Shown piece by piece: positions 28,101 through 37,600 of a DNA stretch of 64,000 nt. The first letter of the stretch is position 1. Each line of letters opens with the position of its first letter. The notes beneath the pieces were generated by a model. That model was not told where the DNA came from. It saw only the letters and a list, made by a program, of their open reading frames with translations, and made no database searches. Source of the stretch: Pithys albifrons albifrons (Eukaryota > Chordata > Aves > Passeriformes > Thamnophilidae). The position numbers and the translations under genes are program-made. The stretch covers positions 41,701,669-41,765,668 of the forward strand of contig NC_092462.1 in NCBI RefSeq assembly GCF_047495875.1, given 5' to 3'.

Positions 28101-31100
28101 TATCAAAATACAAGGGGCACAGTACTTTCATTCTTGGGCTCCTCTTACCAAGGACTACAGCTTAAGACTTGAGATATCCTTTTAGTGATGAACAGCCACA
28201 CAGAAAAATACATCACAGGTAACTGCAAGGAGCAAGACATCTTCTAGCAACACTTGTACCAGCCCTTTCAGAAGGCAAACGTTAGAAGGCAAGTGTTCAG
28301 TTAATCATTATTTTTATAACCAAAAACCTGTATTAGAGGGTTGCAGTTTCCTTGTCATAAAGACGTTATGCTATTTGAGTAAAGGCAATGCCAACACATG
28401 ATAAAACTGTACTTTAGAAACCTACAGGGTGCTACTTACCAAAGATAAATTGCTGGTTTTGAATAGCTCGGATGTGGCACATTACAAGTTAGCAATTTTG
28501 GCTTGTTCTTGGAATGAATGAGGATCATCTTCAAAGCTACTCTCCCGTAAGGAGGCAGAAACACACTCTTGGTGTAACCCACACAGCTCTCTCACACTTT
28601 GATGACAGTGTAAATAGTGCCCAAAACTGTCAATTGTCAAAGCAAACACACAAATCAAGTATGTGATTCTGAAAATGCCCAAACTGGCTTGAGTCACTGT
28701 AACAAAAGGGTTGGGGCTATATCCTACCAAGAAGGAAAAGTGTTCAGAGAACAGTAAGTTCACAGCAGAAAGCAAAGAATAAAGACTTGCCCTCACACCT
28801 CTCCATGCCAAACCAAACTCTGACAGGCTAACTGAAATGTCAAGGAAGTTTTTCCACTAACCAATTATTTAAAATATACCACAAAAACAGATCTATAAAA
28901 TCTAAAACACCATTGGACTTTAAATGATCAATTTAATACACTAACTACATGACATGCACAGAGATGTCTTTGGAGAGGGATGAAACACAAAATGCGGAAC
29001 TACACTGAATAAAACATTCTGGGGAGAGGGCTTTAGAAAGACAGTAGCACTCTGAACTAAGAGGTCATGAGTTCTCCTTTTGTTAAATTATTCCCTAGCA
29101 ACCCTATTTATCCAAAACACACCAAAAGCTAGTATTTACTTTTCTAATAAATACAGAACTGTATGTAAGTGGAGGTCCCTCAGAGTACCAAATTCACAGG
29201 GAGAGAAGAGTATCTAAAAATGAGCAGAAAGCTTACATCAAAGAGAACATTAAAAAAATCAAAAACCTTACTCAATTACTTCTACTTAACATCACCATGT
29301 TCGGTGAGATAATTCCCTCAACTCAGGGCACAGGAATGCAGGAGTGTAAAGTGGGTATAAACCACTTAATTTCTGATTGAGCAGAAGCCAAGGCCCTGGC
29401 TAGCAGTCAAGCACACACAGGAAAATTAAGTTTATGGATTTAGGGCAGCTGATCATCTTCTTTATACTAATTTGCAAGTTCTGTAATTACAACAATGAAA
29501 GCTACTCTAGAAAATACGATAGCTAGCTGTAAAATAGGCAATTAAGCCTTACCCTTATGATAACCCATAAGAACTTATGAACAAAAACAATGGGATCTGA
29601 AAGCCATGAAGAAAACTCAGCTCAAGAAGAATGGGGGGAAAGAAACATTGAAATTTTAAAATAATTAGCTGTCTATAGAAAAGTTTGTGTAAATAGTATT
29701 TCAAACGAAAATAGAGAAAAAGATTCTGTAATTAGAGAACACTGCCTCCCTTTTCACTTCTTTTTCATCCATCTAGGCTTCAACAAAGCTGTAACACCAT
29801 CTGAAAAAGGAATAAATGTCATTCAGCTACTAAAAAAAAGTCTACCATAATGAAAAATTTCATTGAGAATCCTAAAACAGAATATATCACCTCAGATCTT
29901 TTCATATAACAATTATGATGGCCAGCTATACAACAACCTGGTACAACCAGAGAACTGGTGGATATCTGACCCACTTCCCTCTTTTCCTGAGTTTTTCCTC
30001 TGTTTTCTTTGAGGTCATGTGCATTATGTTACAACTGTATTCTAGAAGTATTTTCCCCAAGTACCAAGTATATTACTGAAGACCAACTATCAATACTTTG
30101 TCATTCAAATCACGGAAATTAGTAAAAAAGTAAAAAAATAACATGTAAAGTAAAAAAATAACATGTGTATTAAAATAAGAAATAAGCATCTTCAGCAATG
30201 CTCTTGTTCCCCAAAAGCCAAACAGGATATGGGCTCTTGATGATTTTCAAGCCTGCTTCTTCTTCAAGTCTCATATTTTATTATCACTATTAGATCAAAC
30301 AAACGCGGCATTTCCTTTACTTGAGGCTTCTCACCTTTCCCCTCATACAGGTACTGAGGTATGGTCATTACCTGTTCCTTACTAGGAGGGAAGGTTTTGA
30401 GAGAAAATCAATCTTAGAGAAAAACGACACTCAGTGCATAGAACATTAACTATATTCAATATTTTCTTGGGAGATAACCCACCAAACCTGTAAACATAAA
30501 CACTGCATAGAAATACTGAACCCGGTACACGAACATTTCCCTTCACTGAACGTATTTCACTTCTAGAGTCCCTTTTAACTTTATTTAATTTCATGTTGCT
30601 CACGCCTGTCTCCCTTTCCGGAGACAATGAACACGAGACACCCAGCGCCTGCACAGCCCAGCTGGAACAGGCCATGCCCTCACCGCGGGGCCTCGGGGGC
30701 TTCACGGAGTGCCGGGACGGGTTACCCGGCACGGCCAGGCCGGCCCCGCCCCTGCCCCGGGGGACACACATCAGCTGCCCTCCCTCCTCCCCCTACCCCG
30801 GGGGACACACACCAGCTGCCCTCCCTCCTGCCTCCGGGAACACACACCAGCCGCCCTCCCTCCTGCCCCTATCCCGGGACACACACACCAGCTTCCCACC
30901 CTCCTCTCCTTCTCCCTGCCCCTGAGGACACCAGCCTCCTTCCCTCCTGCCCCTGTTCCTGCCCTGGAGGACACACACCAGCCTCCCTCCCTCCCTCCCT
31001 CCCTCCTGCCCCTGCGGACAGCAGCTTCCCTCCCGCCTGCCCTGGGCCCCATGGCGCGGCGGGCTTCACGCCGGCCCGGGGCAGAGAAAGTTTAGTCAGC

Positions 31101-31236
31101 AGGATGGGAGGAGAGCCTAATGCCGGTGGAAGCGGGATGGCAGCCGGCAAGAGCCTGTAGCAGCTTCCCGCGGGCCCCGCCGCGCTGCTGCAGCCGCGTA
31201 CCCGTTCTGGTGGCGGCCGGGCCCGGGGCCGCTCAT
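13121..31236 (-). CDS. DCTD: DCTD, deoxycytidylate (dCMP) deaminase, six coding exons
   Basis: Spliced gene encoding the zinc-dependent dCMP deaminase, which converts dCMP to dUMP and so feeds thymidylate synthase. In vertebrates it is a cytosolic hexamer activated by dCTP and inhibited by dTTP. The joined exons (31236-31202, 27107-27002, 25672-25537, 16465-16349, 15164-15068, 13199-13121) give 189 residues. Visible motifs are the N-terminal block [17 protein letters not shown], then [12 protein letters not shown], the catalytic HAELNA (zinc His and proton-shuttle Glu), PCNEC (two zinc Cys), and the C-terminal [13 protein letters not shown]. All intron phases agree and all junctions are GT-AG. 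Introns are about 4.1, 1.3, 9.1, 1.2 and 1.9 kb. No frame break is seen, so the gene looks intact. The match is by recognition of the family; exon 1 is the least certain part. Confidence 0.95.
14741..14835 (-). mobile_element. CR1 3' end fragment
   Basis: On the plus strand the segment GAGATCATCTCATCTAACCT followed by CCTGCTCAAAGCAGGACCAA is the reverse complement of a CR1 3' terminal block. It lies in the intergenic-facing part of DCTD intron 5 and is diverged. Confidence 0.75.
15068..15164 (-). CDS. DCTD: DCTD coding exon 5
   Basis: 97-nt exon encoding [20 protein letters not shown] followed by [12 protein letters not shown]. It completes the beta-alpha core after the zinc site. Acceptor TTTAG|GCATAA, donor TACAG|GTGAGA, phase 1 to phase 2. 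The second half differs from the remembered human sequence at several positions, more than exons 2-4 do, but the frame and length are kept. Confidence 0.94.
16349..16465 (-). CDS. DCTD: DCTD coding exon 4 (catalytic zinc site)
   Basis: 117-nt exon encoding the active site. It starts with the Val-Cys junction followed by [20 protein letters not shown] and [17 protein letters not shown]. The His of HAE and the two Cys of PCNEC are the zinc ligands of the cytidine/deoxycytidylate deaminase superfamily, and the Glu of HAE is the proton shuttle; all are intact. Acceptor AATCAG|TGTGCC, donor GGCAG|GTAAGC, phase 1 to phase 1. Confidence 0.96.
18231..18297 (-). other. candidate unannotated exon in DCTD intron 3
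   Basis: 67-nt segment between a good acceptor (GGGTTTTTTTAG) and a near-consensus donor (AAC|GTAAGTTT) on the gene strand. It is open in one frame, [20 protein letters not shown] followed by PE, and more GC-rich than the intron around it. In that frame it runs from phase 0 to phase 1, the same as exon 3. Spliced from exon 2 to exon 4 it would replace exon 3 in frame. Spliced between exons 3 and 4 it gives an immediate TGA, as a poison exon would. It is inferred from signals only; I know of no matching isoform. Confidence 0.4.
19605..19635 (+). repeat. A-rich tract in DCTD intron 3
   Basis: 31 bases of A broken by two or three G. No mobile element recognised next to it. Confidence 0.9.
25537..25672 (-). 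CDS. DCTD: DCTD coding exon 3
   Basis: 136-nt exon encoding [20 protein letters not shown] and onward through [20 protein letters not shown] to TKYPY, plus the first base of a Val codon. It carries the [12 protein letters not shown] segment, which in the family helps shape the nucleotide pocket. The acceptor is TTATTTAG|GTTGG and the donor CTTATG|GTAAGG. The exon runs from phase 0 to phase 1, which matters because the candidate alternative exon at 18231-18297 has exactly the same phases. Confidence 0.95.
27002..27107 (-). CDS. DCTD: DCTD coding exon 2
   Basis: Encodes the N-terminal core of the deaminase fold, [18 protein letters not shown] continuing through [17 protein letters not shown]. 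The donor is CAG|GTAAGA and leaves the frame at phase 0. The acceptor is a tandem CAGCAG: using the first gives the exon end at 27107, using the second gives 27104 and loses one Ser codon. The block is near-identical to vertebrate DCTD as remembered, so the assignment is strong; only the choice between the two acceptors is open. Confidence 0.93.
30759..31043 (+). repeat. GC-rich minisatellite (VNTR) in DCTD intron 1
   Basis: About seven head-to-tail units of 31-48 bases, each of the form GGGACACACACCAGC, then TGCCCTCCCTCC, then TGCCCC. Units vary in the length of the CCCT run. Proline-rich open frames across the array in several frames are a result of this composition and not genes. Confidence 0.88.
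31060..31181 (+). repeat. left arm of imperfect inverted repeat at the DCTD promoter
   Basis: About 122 bases whose reverse complement matches 31298-31419 with roughly 80 percent identity by eye. Long shared blocks include CACGCCGGCCCGGGGCA and CTTCCCGCGGGCCCC. The arm lies in intron 1 just beyond the exon 1 donor. Confidence 0.85.
31202..31236 (-). CDS. DCTD: DCTD coding exon 1 (start codon exon)
   Basis: 35-nt coding segment beginning with an ATG at 31236-31234 that has G at -3 and lies in a CpG island. It encodes an 11-residue Gly/Pro-rich leader ([11 protein letters not shown]) plus two bases of the next codon. The donor is GG|GTACGC, weaker than the other donors of the gene. It was chosen because exon 2 has no ATG ahead of the conserved block and needs an upstream exon ending two bases into a codon. 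This segment fits that phase and gives the same leader length as the longer human isoform. No other in-frame ATG is seen upstream. A different first exon remains possible. Confidence 0.6.
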
Positions 31237-31257
31237 CCCGCCGCGATGGCTTTGCCG

Positions 31258-31267
31258 CTTGGCGCCA
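31258..31267 (-). promoter_or_regulatory. E2F-like TGGCGCCA site just upstream of the DCTD ATG
   Basis: The palindromic core TGGCGCCA lies about 24-31 bases upstream of the DCTD start codon. It resembles E2F sites (TTTSSCGC/GGCGCCAA type). Nucleotide-metabolism genes are often S-phase regulated through such sites, so a role here is plausible but not shown. Confidence 0.35.
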
Positions 31268-31297
31268 CAGCGGAGGCGGGCGGGGACAAGGCCGTGG

Positions 31298-31419
31298 GGT
31301 GGGGCCCGCGGGAAGCTTTTCCAACCTCTTCCCGGCCGCCATCCGTCTTGCACCGGCGCTGGGCTGTCCTGCTACCCTGTTGACCAAACTTTCTGTGCCC
31401 CGGGCCGGCGTGGAGCCCG
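31298..31419 (-). repeat. right arm of imperfect inverted repeat at the DCTD promoter
   Basis: Partner of 31060-31181 in opposite orientation. The spacer of about 116 bases holds the start codon and exon 1. This arm lies upstream of the ATG and probably in the promoter or 5' UTR. Confidence 0.85.
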
Positions 31420-31619
31420 CTGCGCCCCGCAGGAGCGGGTTCGCCGAGCCGGGGCAGGTCCCGCCGCCCCCAGGCCGCTCTGAGCTCCGCGACGTGCGAA
31501 CGAGGGGCTGGGTGTCTGTGGGTGTAGGTGCCAGGTTTCCGACAGATGCTCTTTCTAGCTCTATGTTTGACGCAAGGGTGTGGGTTTTCGCCCGGCTCAC
31601 GCTCTTGAAGTAAATACTA

Positions 31620-34600
31620 TTTATTACAGCTTGACATTAACTTATTAAGATGTCTAAAAATCGGGGGGTTGGTGTGTTTTGGTTTTTTCGTTCTCTGGAT
31701 ACGGAATTGATGTGGAAGGTGAGTTATGGTTTATTAATACCTCCAGCTGCTGCCAGGGTTTAGAAGTCTCCCAGGATCCGCCGGTAGCAGAACATACATA
31801 TATAGTCCATTCCAGTGCAAAATAAGCAGTATAATATTAAAGTGTCGGTATGGTGTGTTTGCCTCCCTCCATGCGAGCTCCCTGTCCTAGCTGGGTGGCT
31901 GCACAGGGCCTGCCCTTATGGAAGCACTCAAAGGGAGCCAGGTACACACGTTTGCTCCATGGGGCTGCAAGCCATCAGGTGGGGACTGCCCAACCCAGCC
32001 ACACATGACCTGTTTGGTTCCCACTGGAGGCAGTGACAGGTGCAGCAAACTCAGTGATGGGCAAAACATTTGCCTTTGAGAGCATCCCCAAGAGGAGTCT
32101 GTGCGCGCAAGCCGTGGGCTCACACTGCGTGTGAGATGCACCACTGATCTCAGTGTGGTCAACAGACACAGCTGAGAGGATGGTTGCCTGCAACCTGGTC
32201 AAAAATCCTCCTCTTCACCCAGGAAAATGCTTCAGGTTGGGAAACAGGACATTTTTTGGAAACCGGGTGCACAGCAGTCCTGTCCCAGAAGCTGTCTTCA
32301 TAGTCCCCCCCCTACTGACCATTTGCATAGCAAATTATACAAGTGGGTACACCTTACTATAGCAACATGTGTGCAGGAACATGGCAAAGTCAAGGAACCT
32401 GCCATGCTCGGTTATTTTTGAAGCTATGCCAAAACAGAGAGATCCTGCGGTAATCAAAACAGAGGAACACACTGCTAATATGTTTCCATATTTATATTCC
32501 TGTATCAGCGAGCTATCTCTTTTTTTGGAAGCAAATGACAAACCATCAAATATGAAAATGTTACTTAATTTCACAGATATTTATATTCAGTTGTAACTAG
32601 AAAACTTGGCAAAAACAGCCAGTTATATTTCAACTGACAAGTTTTCCAACCCTCAGAGAAGGAAAACATATAGCTATTTCCATTTGCAAGACTTCTATTA
32701 TCACAATTTCACATGGACAACAAATGCTCATGTAGGGTTTGTTAATGAATGAAAAGGAACTATTTAAATTCAAGAAAAAGAAAACATAGTTAATGAAAGT
32801 AGCAGCACTCATGAAAGCATAAGCCTGGAGGTAAAATAAAAGGCCTGACAATGGCTGATCATAAAGAGAATTATGGAGCAATCATTTAATAAATCTGGAG
32901 AAAAAAATAGCATAATTCAATGGAAAAAGTTTTCTACTATCTGTATATCTGTTACAGCACTCTTGAAATATGAATTAAAGTAGCTAGTGCTGCAATTACC
33001 CATGCCAAATTGGTTATTTTTCATAATTGGGATTCTGAGGACAGACCATGATACCTACTAATCTTTAAAATGCAGTGTTTTCATGTTGATCATATGTAGT
33101 TAATGATTTTCTCTTCTGTGAACACCACAGTTCTTACAAACTATTCCCTTCCTCTAAACTTAACAGGTTTTCCAGCTAACATCTATAAACAAGCCAGAAC
33201 CATATTCAAAGTAATGCAATTCCCATTTCTCCAAAATCAAACTAAGACTCTTTCTTCCTTCTCTTTCTCACCCATCATAGAAGAAAAAAATTCACTGCAA
33301 AGTAACAGCTTATATTATTAAACAATGAGGTTTTTAATTTCAGAGTGGAGTTTTCAATTTCCTAAAAAATTACGTAAGAATTATATATCTTTTGAAATTA
33401 AAAACTAGGATATTTTCATCATGCTGAGCAAATAAGCTTCGTAATAAGTTGAAAATACTATTTTATCACCATCTTTTAGATCAACAAATGTATATCTTCA
33501 AATTTTTTTTTCAAACATTATTGACTCTTCTATCTTATCCTTCCTCCAAAAAAAATCACCAAAAAAATCTAACAACAAAAAACAACCTAGCTAACAACAT
33601 TCAGCATTTCTTGTAACACAGCACTATAAATGGCCTGAAATTTCTGGTGAAATTTTAGTTAGCAGACTCCCATAGTGTTGCTAAATGACACATCTGGAAA
33701 CCTTGCTACATTGTGATTTTTCCCTCTGTTTTTTTCAAAGAATTATACTGAAACTTCCCTTATGAGCAAGCTGTACTGTTCTTCTGACCATATGCTGCCT
33801 TACATGACCTGACAGCCTCTCTTCAAGCACACATGAGAAGTCGGTTACACTGGGATTAGTTAAGATTTAGGCCAGGATTCTGTGGTCTAAACACAGGGTT
33901 GAGCTGTGGGTAGGTAGTTTGACTTGCTACAGGTGTGGGGCAGTCATGTTGCCTGGTGGGTTCCATAAGACTTCTCTGGCAGGTACTGGCTTTGCAAAAA
34001 CAGCAACTACTCTGGGTCTGCCATCTGAATCCTCCTTTCCATAACTCTTCAATCTAGAAGCTTATTTGCATCCTTCATCTATCTCAGAACCATTCAGACC
34101 TCTTTGACAGAACCAGAGGGCTCTACCTCAAAGCCTCTGTTGAGACAGACATGCACTCAAATAGGCCAAATTTCTTTTTAATTTTGTATCTGACACTCTT
34201 CTCCTGTCCTTACACATTCCTCTCTTGTTGCACTGAAGGAGGATGTATGTCAAGAAGCCTCAAATACCTCATATAGTCTTTTGTAAGTTATTTGTTTTGT
34301 GTTTTGTTTCCTAACATGGTCCCAAGCATGGATTGTCATGACCTTGCTGTATAGACATCAATAAACAATCTGAGCTAATTACAAATACTTTAGATGCTCA
34401 TATTAATGAAAAGTGATACAAGTTTGAAAGACATGGTAAATATATAACCATCTGTCAAGTTGGTTATATTTTTAGCTTACTGCTGCTTATGAAATGTTTG
34501 CAGGTACCTTTTGTCAATTTTGATAAAAGCAAACTAAGTTGACTTTGGGGGACCCCCAGGTTTCAGACCCCCTCTTCTCTTTCTCGCTGCTTGCCAACGG

Positions 34601-37600
34601 ACTCCCTTAACTTTGCTGGCAAACACGATTTCTCCCCAAATGTAACATATGTGTAAGTTGTCACTCAGAGAGTAATGTTTGCTATTTGCCAGGATATTGA
34701 GCCTGTGATTTGGTAGACCCCTCTGAAACCAATCTCAAAACTTAAGGGAAAATTAAAAAGAAATTGCTAATGAGCTGTTGTCTTTTTCTGTAATAGAATG
34801 AATTTTTCAGGAACTAATTACCCTGCTTAGAGAGAAAGACAAATAAATAAATATGATAATCTCTACATTTTAACATCTGGTTCTTTTCTGTCTTTAAGAC
34901 AAGGAACTGCTCACTGACAGGAAAATTTTCACATTTAGAGAATATTATTTTTTAGGCAAGTCTCATTTTCTAAATATTTTTCCAAATAGGAATTTCTACT
35001 TGAGTTAAACACTTTCTTCTATACTTGCTTATGGATCAAGAGCACATTAAATACAAATGCAGCTGCTGGTATATGCTGCAGTTCTCAATTTCTATAGTTA
35101 ATTTAATCAAGAATTATGAAGTTAGGGCTTCGTCACTGATCAAATAACATTTGTTGCAATGTCAGGCTTTACACTGTGAAAAAAGTCCTCTTTGGAACCT
35201 GCTCGCGAGAAGACCTAAACAGGGTTAGCTGGGGCAGCTTGTTAGTAAAGAAGCCAATTAACAGAACTGCAGTGAACTGTCAGATTTTTATATTGTAGCA
35301 TTTTGTATAGGGAACATAAGCATTTCATTAAGTTTAGCATGTAGCTAAACATAAGCATTTCATTAACTTTAGCTCTTTATACTATGTAATTTTGGAACTA
35401 CCTATTAATAAAGATGGTAAGGAATGCAACTTATTGCCAGCCTTTGATCAAAACCAAATTGGACAGTATCATGGTAATTTTGGTGCAGGTGGAAGCCTGT
35501 TGCAAGTCTGTTACTTTCAAACTCAGGTACCAAAATTCGGGGTATTTCTGTGCTTTTCGTGTCTAAATCCTTACTTTCTCTAATCATAGATTTTAATGGC
35601 TTGTGCATTACCTTACCTTTCTATAGTGTCTGTTCCATGAAAACTAAAATCTAGTGCTAGACTTAAGTTTTCTTCCTTCCTATCCGAGTGAGATACTATT
35701 TTGAGTATCACATTCTCAATCTTTCAGACTCAAAATTCTGCAGTTTACTAACTCCCTAAATCCAGAATTTTTGCACTTTATTCTGACTGGGGTCACAAAT
35801 GAGTATAATTAATACTTTTTAAACAGTCTTCTGAACTATTTTTAACACTACAGCTATTTTTCATCTCACCTAAAAATTGTATGGGCATATGGTGCTGTCC
35901 TAATTTTGACATTTTTCTTTTTTGATTCATATTGACAGTTCTAGTTCCAGGCAAATATTTTCTTCGCAGTACCTTGATCACCTTGTTGTTTCTTTGGCAT
36001 CAGTATATTCTCCAGCTAGACTTGTTCTTTTCATATATTGTTTGCTGATGTTTTCTCTGTTTGGACTTCTTCAGCATTTGTATCTAAAATTCAGTCCTCT
36101 ATTTTTGAAACTCCTTGTTCCATCCATCCCCACCCTTGCATCCAAATTCCCTGTTTTATGTAAGCTAGTACAATTCTCATACTGAATCCAAAACACAGCA
36201 CTGTACCAGTTACTAAGAAAAAAATTAATTTTATCCCAGCTGAAACCAGAATAATGGGACAAAAATGAGTGCTAGAAAAACAGGAGATATTGCACATGAT
36301 ATTTTTTCCTATCTCCATCCAAGACTGGAAATCCCAGATAATCTTGCTAAGTTGTGCTTTGGAAAGTAAACTGAGGCATGAAGACTCAGACTGCAAATCC
36401 TCTGGCAATCCTGGTGTTTTCTTTCAAAGTATGAATTACCATCCTTACCCACCCATACTAGTCATGATCACAGATATTCCCTAATTAGAAGTGAGAAATT
36501 AATTTTCTGCTTTCAGTATAAAATTTCACTTTCTTGGTATGCTGCTTCTGTACTCAGCACCTGCCTACATACTTCACAGCTTTCTATTTCTTCCATTACC
36601 TTCCCCTTATTTTTCACGGCTATTTTTAATATCTAAGAGGATTATTTTCTATTTCCACAGCTTCTGATTTGGCATGATTTTCCCATCATGATGCAGTAGC
36701 TTCTCACAAATCTGTTGCAGTGTATCAGCAGGCACAAACCCCAACTGGACAATAACATTACCTGTAATCACTACATCAGACACATTCTGATGACAGAAAC
36801 CTTTACTCTTCCATAAAAATAATATTGAATAATACTGAATACAGGTAACCCTTTGTGTCTGGGCAACTAGTTTGCTGTTAGTAGTCTTCCCATTTCTTCT
36901 CCTGATACAAATTCCATTTATGTTTGTCTTCTTTAACCTCAGTGAAATTTCTGTCCAAGTTGCTTCTTGTTCCTCTCAATTTTTGTTTATGATAAGCTTT
37001 AGATTTCCTCTGTTGAGAATTTTCCTTTTTTTTAATGTATAATTTCCTGTGATTTATCTTAACTGTATATTTAGGTTCCACTATTATAGCCTGATAATAC
37101 TTAAATCTTCATATAAGAGCTGCAATGCAGAATCATTTTCTAACAACTTTATATGGGATTTAGCGTGGAAGGTTTTAAGTAAATGTGCTAAATCCATTCT
37201 GTGATAAGAGATGAATTACCCTTTTAGCTAACCAGTGGACTGGGACAGGGGGGAAAGACAATTTCTCAGGATTCTCAGATACACTGCTTTAGCTACCTAA
37301 ATTAAACTAAGTTAAAAGAAATAAAGAGAACTGCTTCACTCACCCTGGGTTTGTTCCGTATCTCACCTCAGCATGATGAGATCCCTTTGACCTACTTGCC
37401 TTTCAAGTTTGCCAATATTCCCAATTCCCCAAATTAGCATCAAAGGCCTTTCCCTTGCTCAGTAATAACTGCTCCATCTCTAGGACATAGCACTAAGAGA
37501 ACTGTGAGACAGGAGGCACAATGCCTTCATTTTGTAACATCCCGAGTGTTAGCTTGGCATCAGGGCGGAGGGAGATCGGGTGCCACTATCAGATTATATG

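Larger units (their letters stand above)
30600..31500. promoter_or_regulatory. CpG island promoter of DCTD
   Basis: About 900 bases dense in CpG and GC runs, in strong contrast to the AT-rich flanks. It covers the DCTD start-codon exon and the first part of intron 1, so it is the expected housekeeping-type promoter. No TATA box is evident near the gene start on the minus strand. The plus strand has no recognised gene leaving the island, although such islands often fire in both directions. The transcription start was not located. Confidence 0.75.

Noticed and set aside
28440..28811. Possible alternative first exon of DCTD with donor TTTGGTAAGTAG and a 109-codon frame upstream
   Set aside because: The start codon nearest the donor leaves the wrong phase for exon 2, so it cannot give an in-frame N terminus; kept only as a possible noncoding exon.
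30382..31613. Several Pro/Gly-rich frames of 60-243 codons on both strands
   Set aside because: They result from the CpG island and the minisatellite. Similar peptides on the two strands reflect the inverted repeat and not paired genes.
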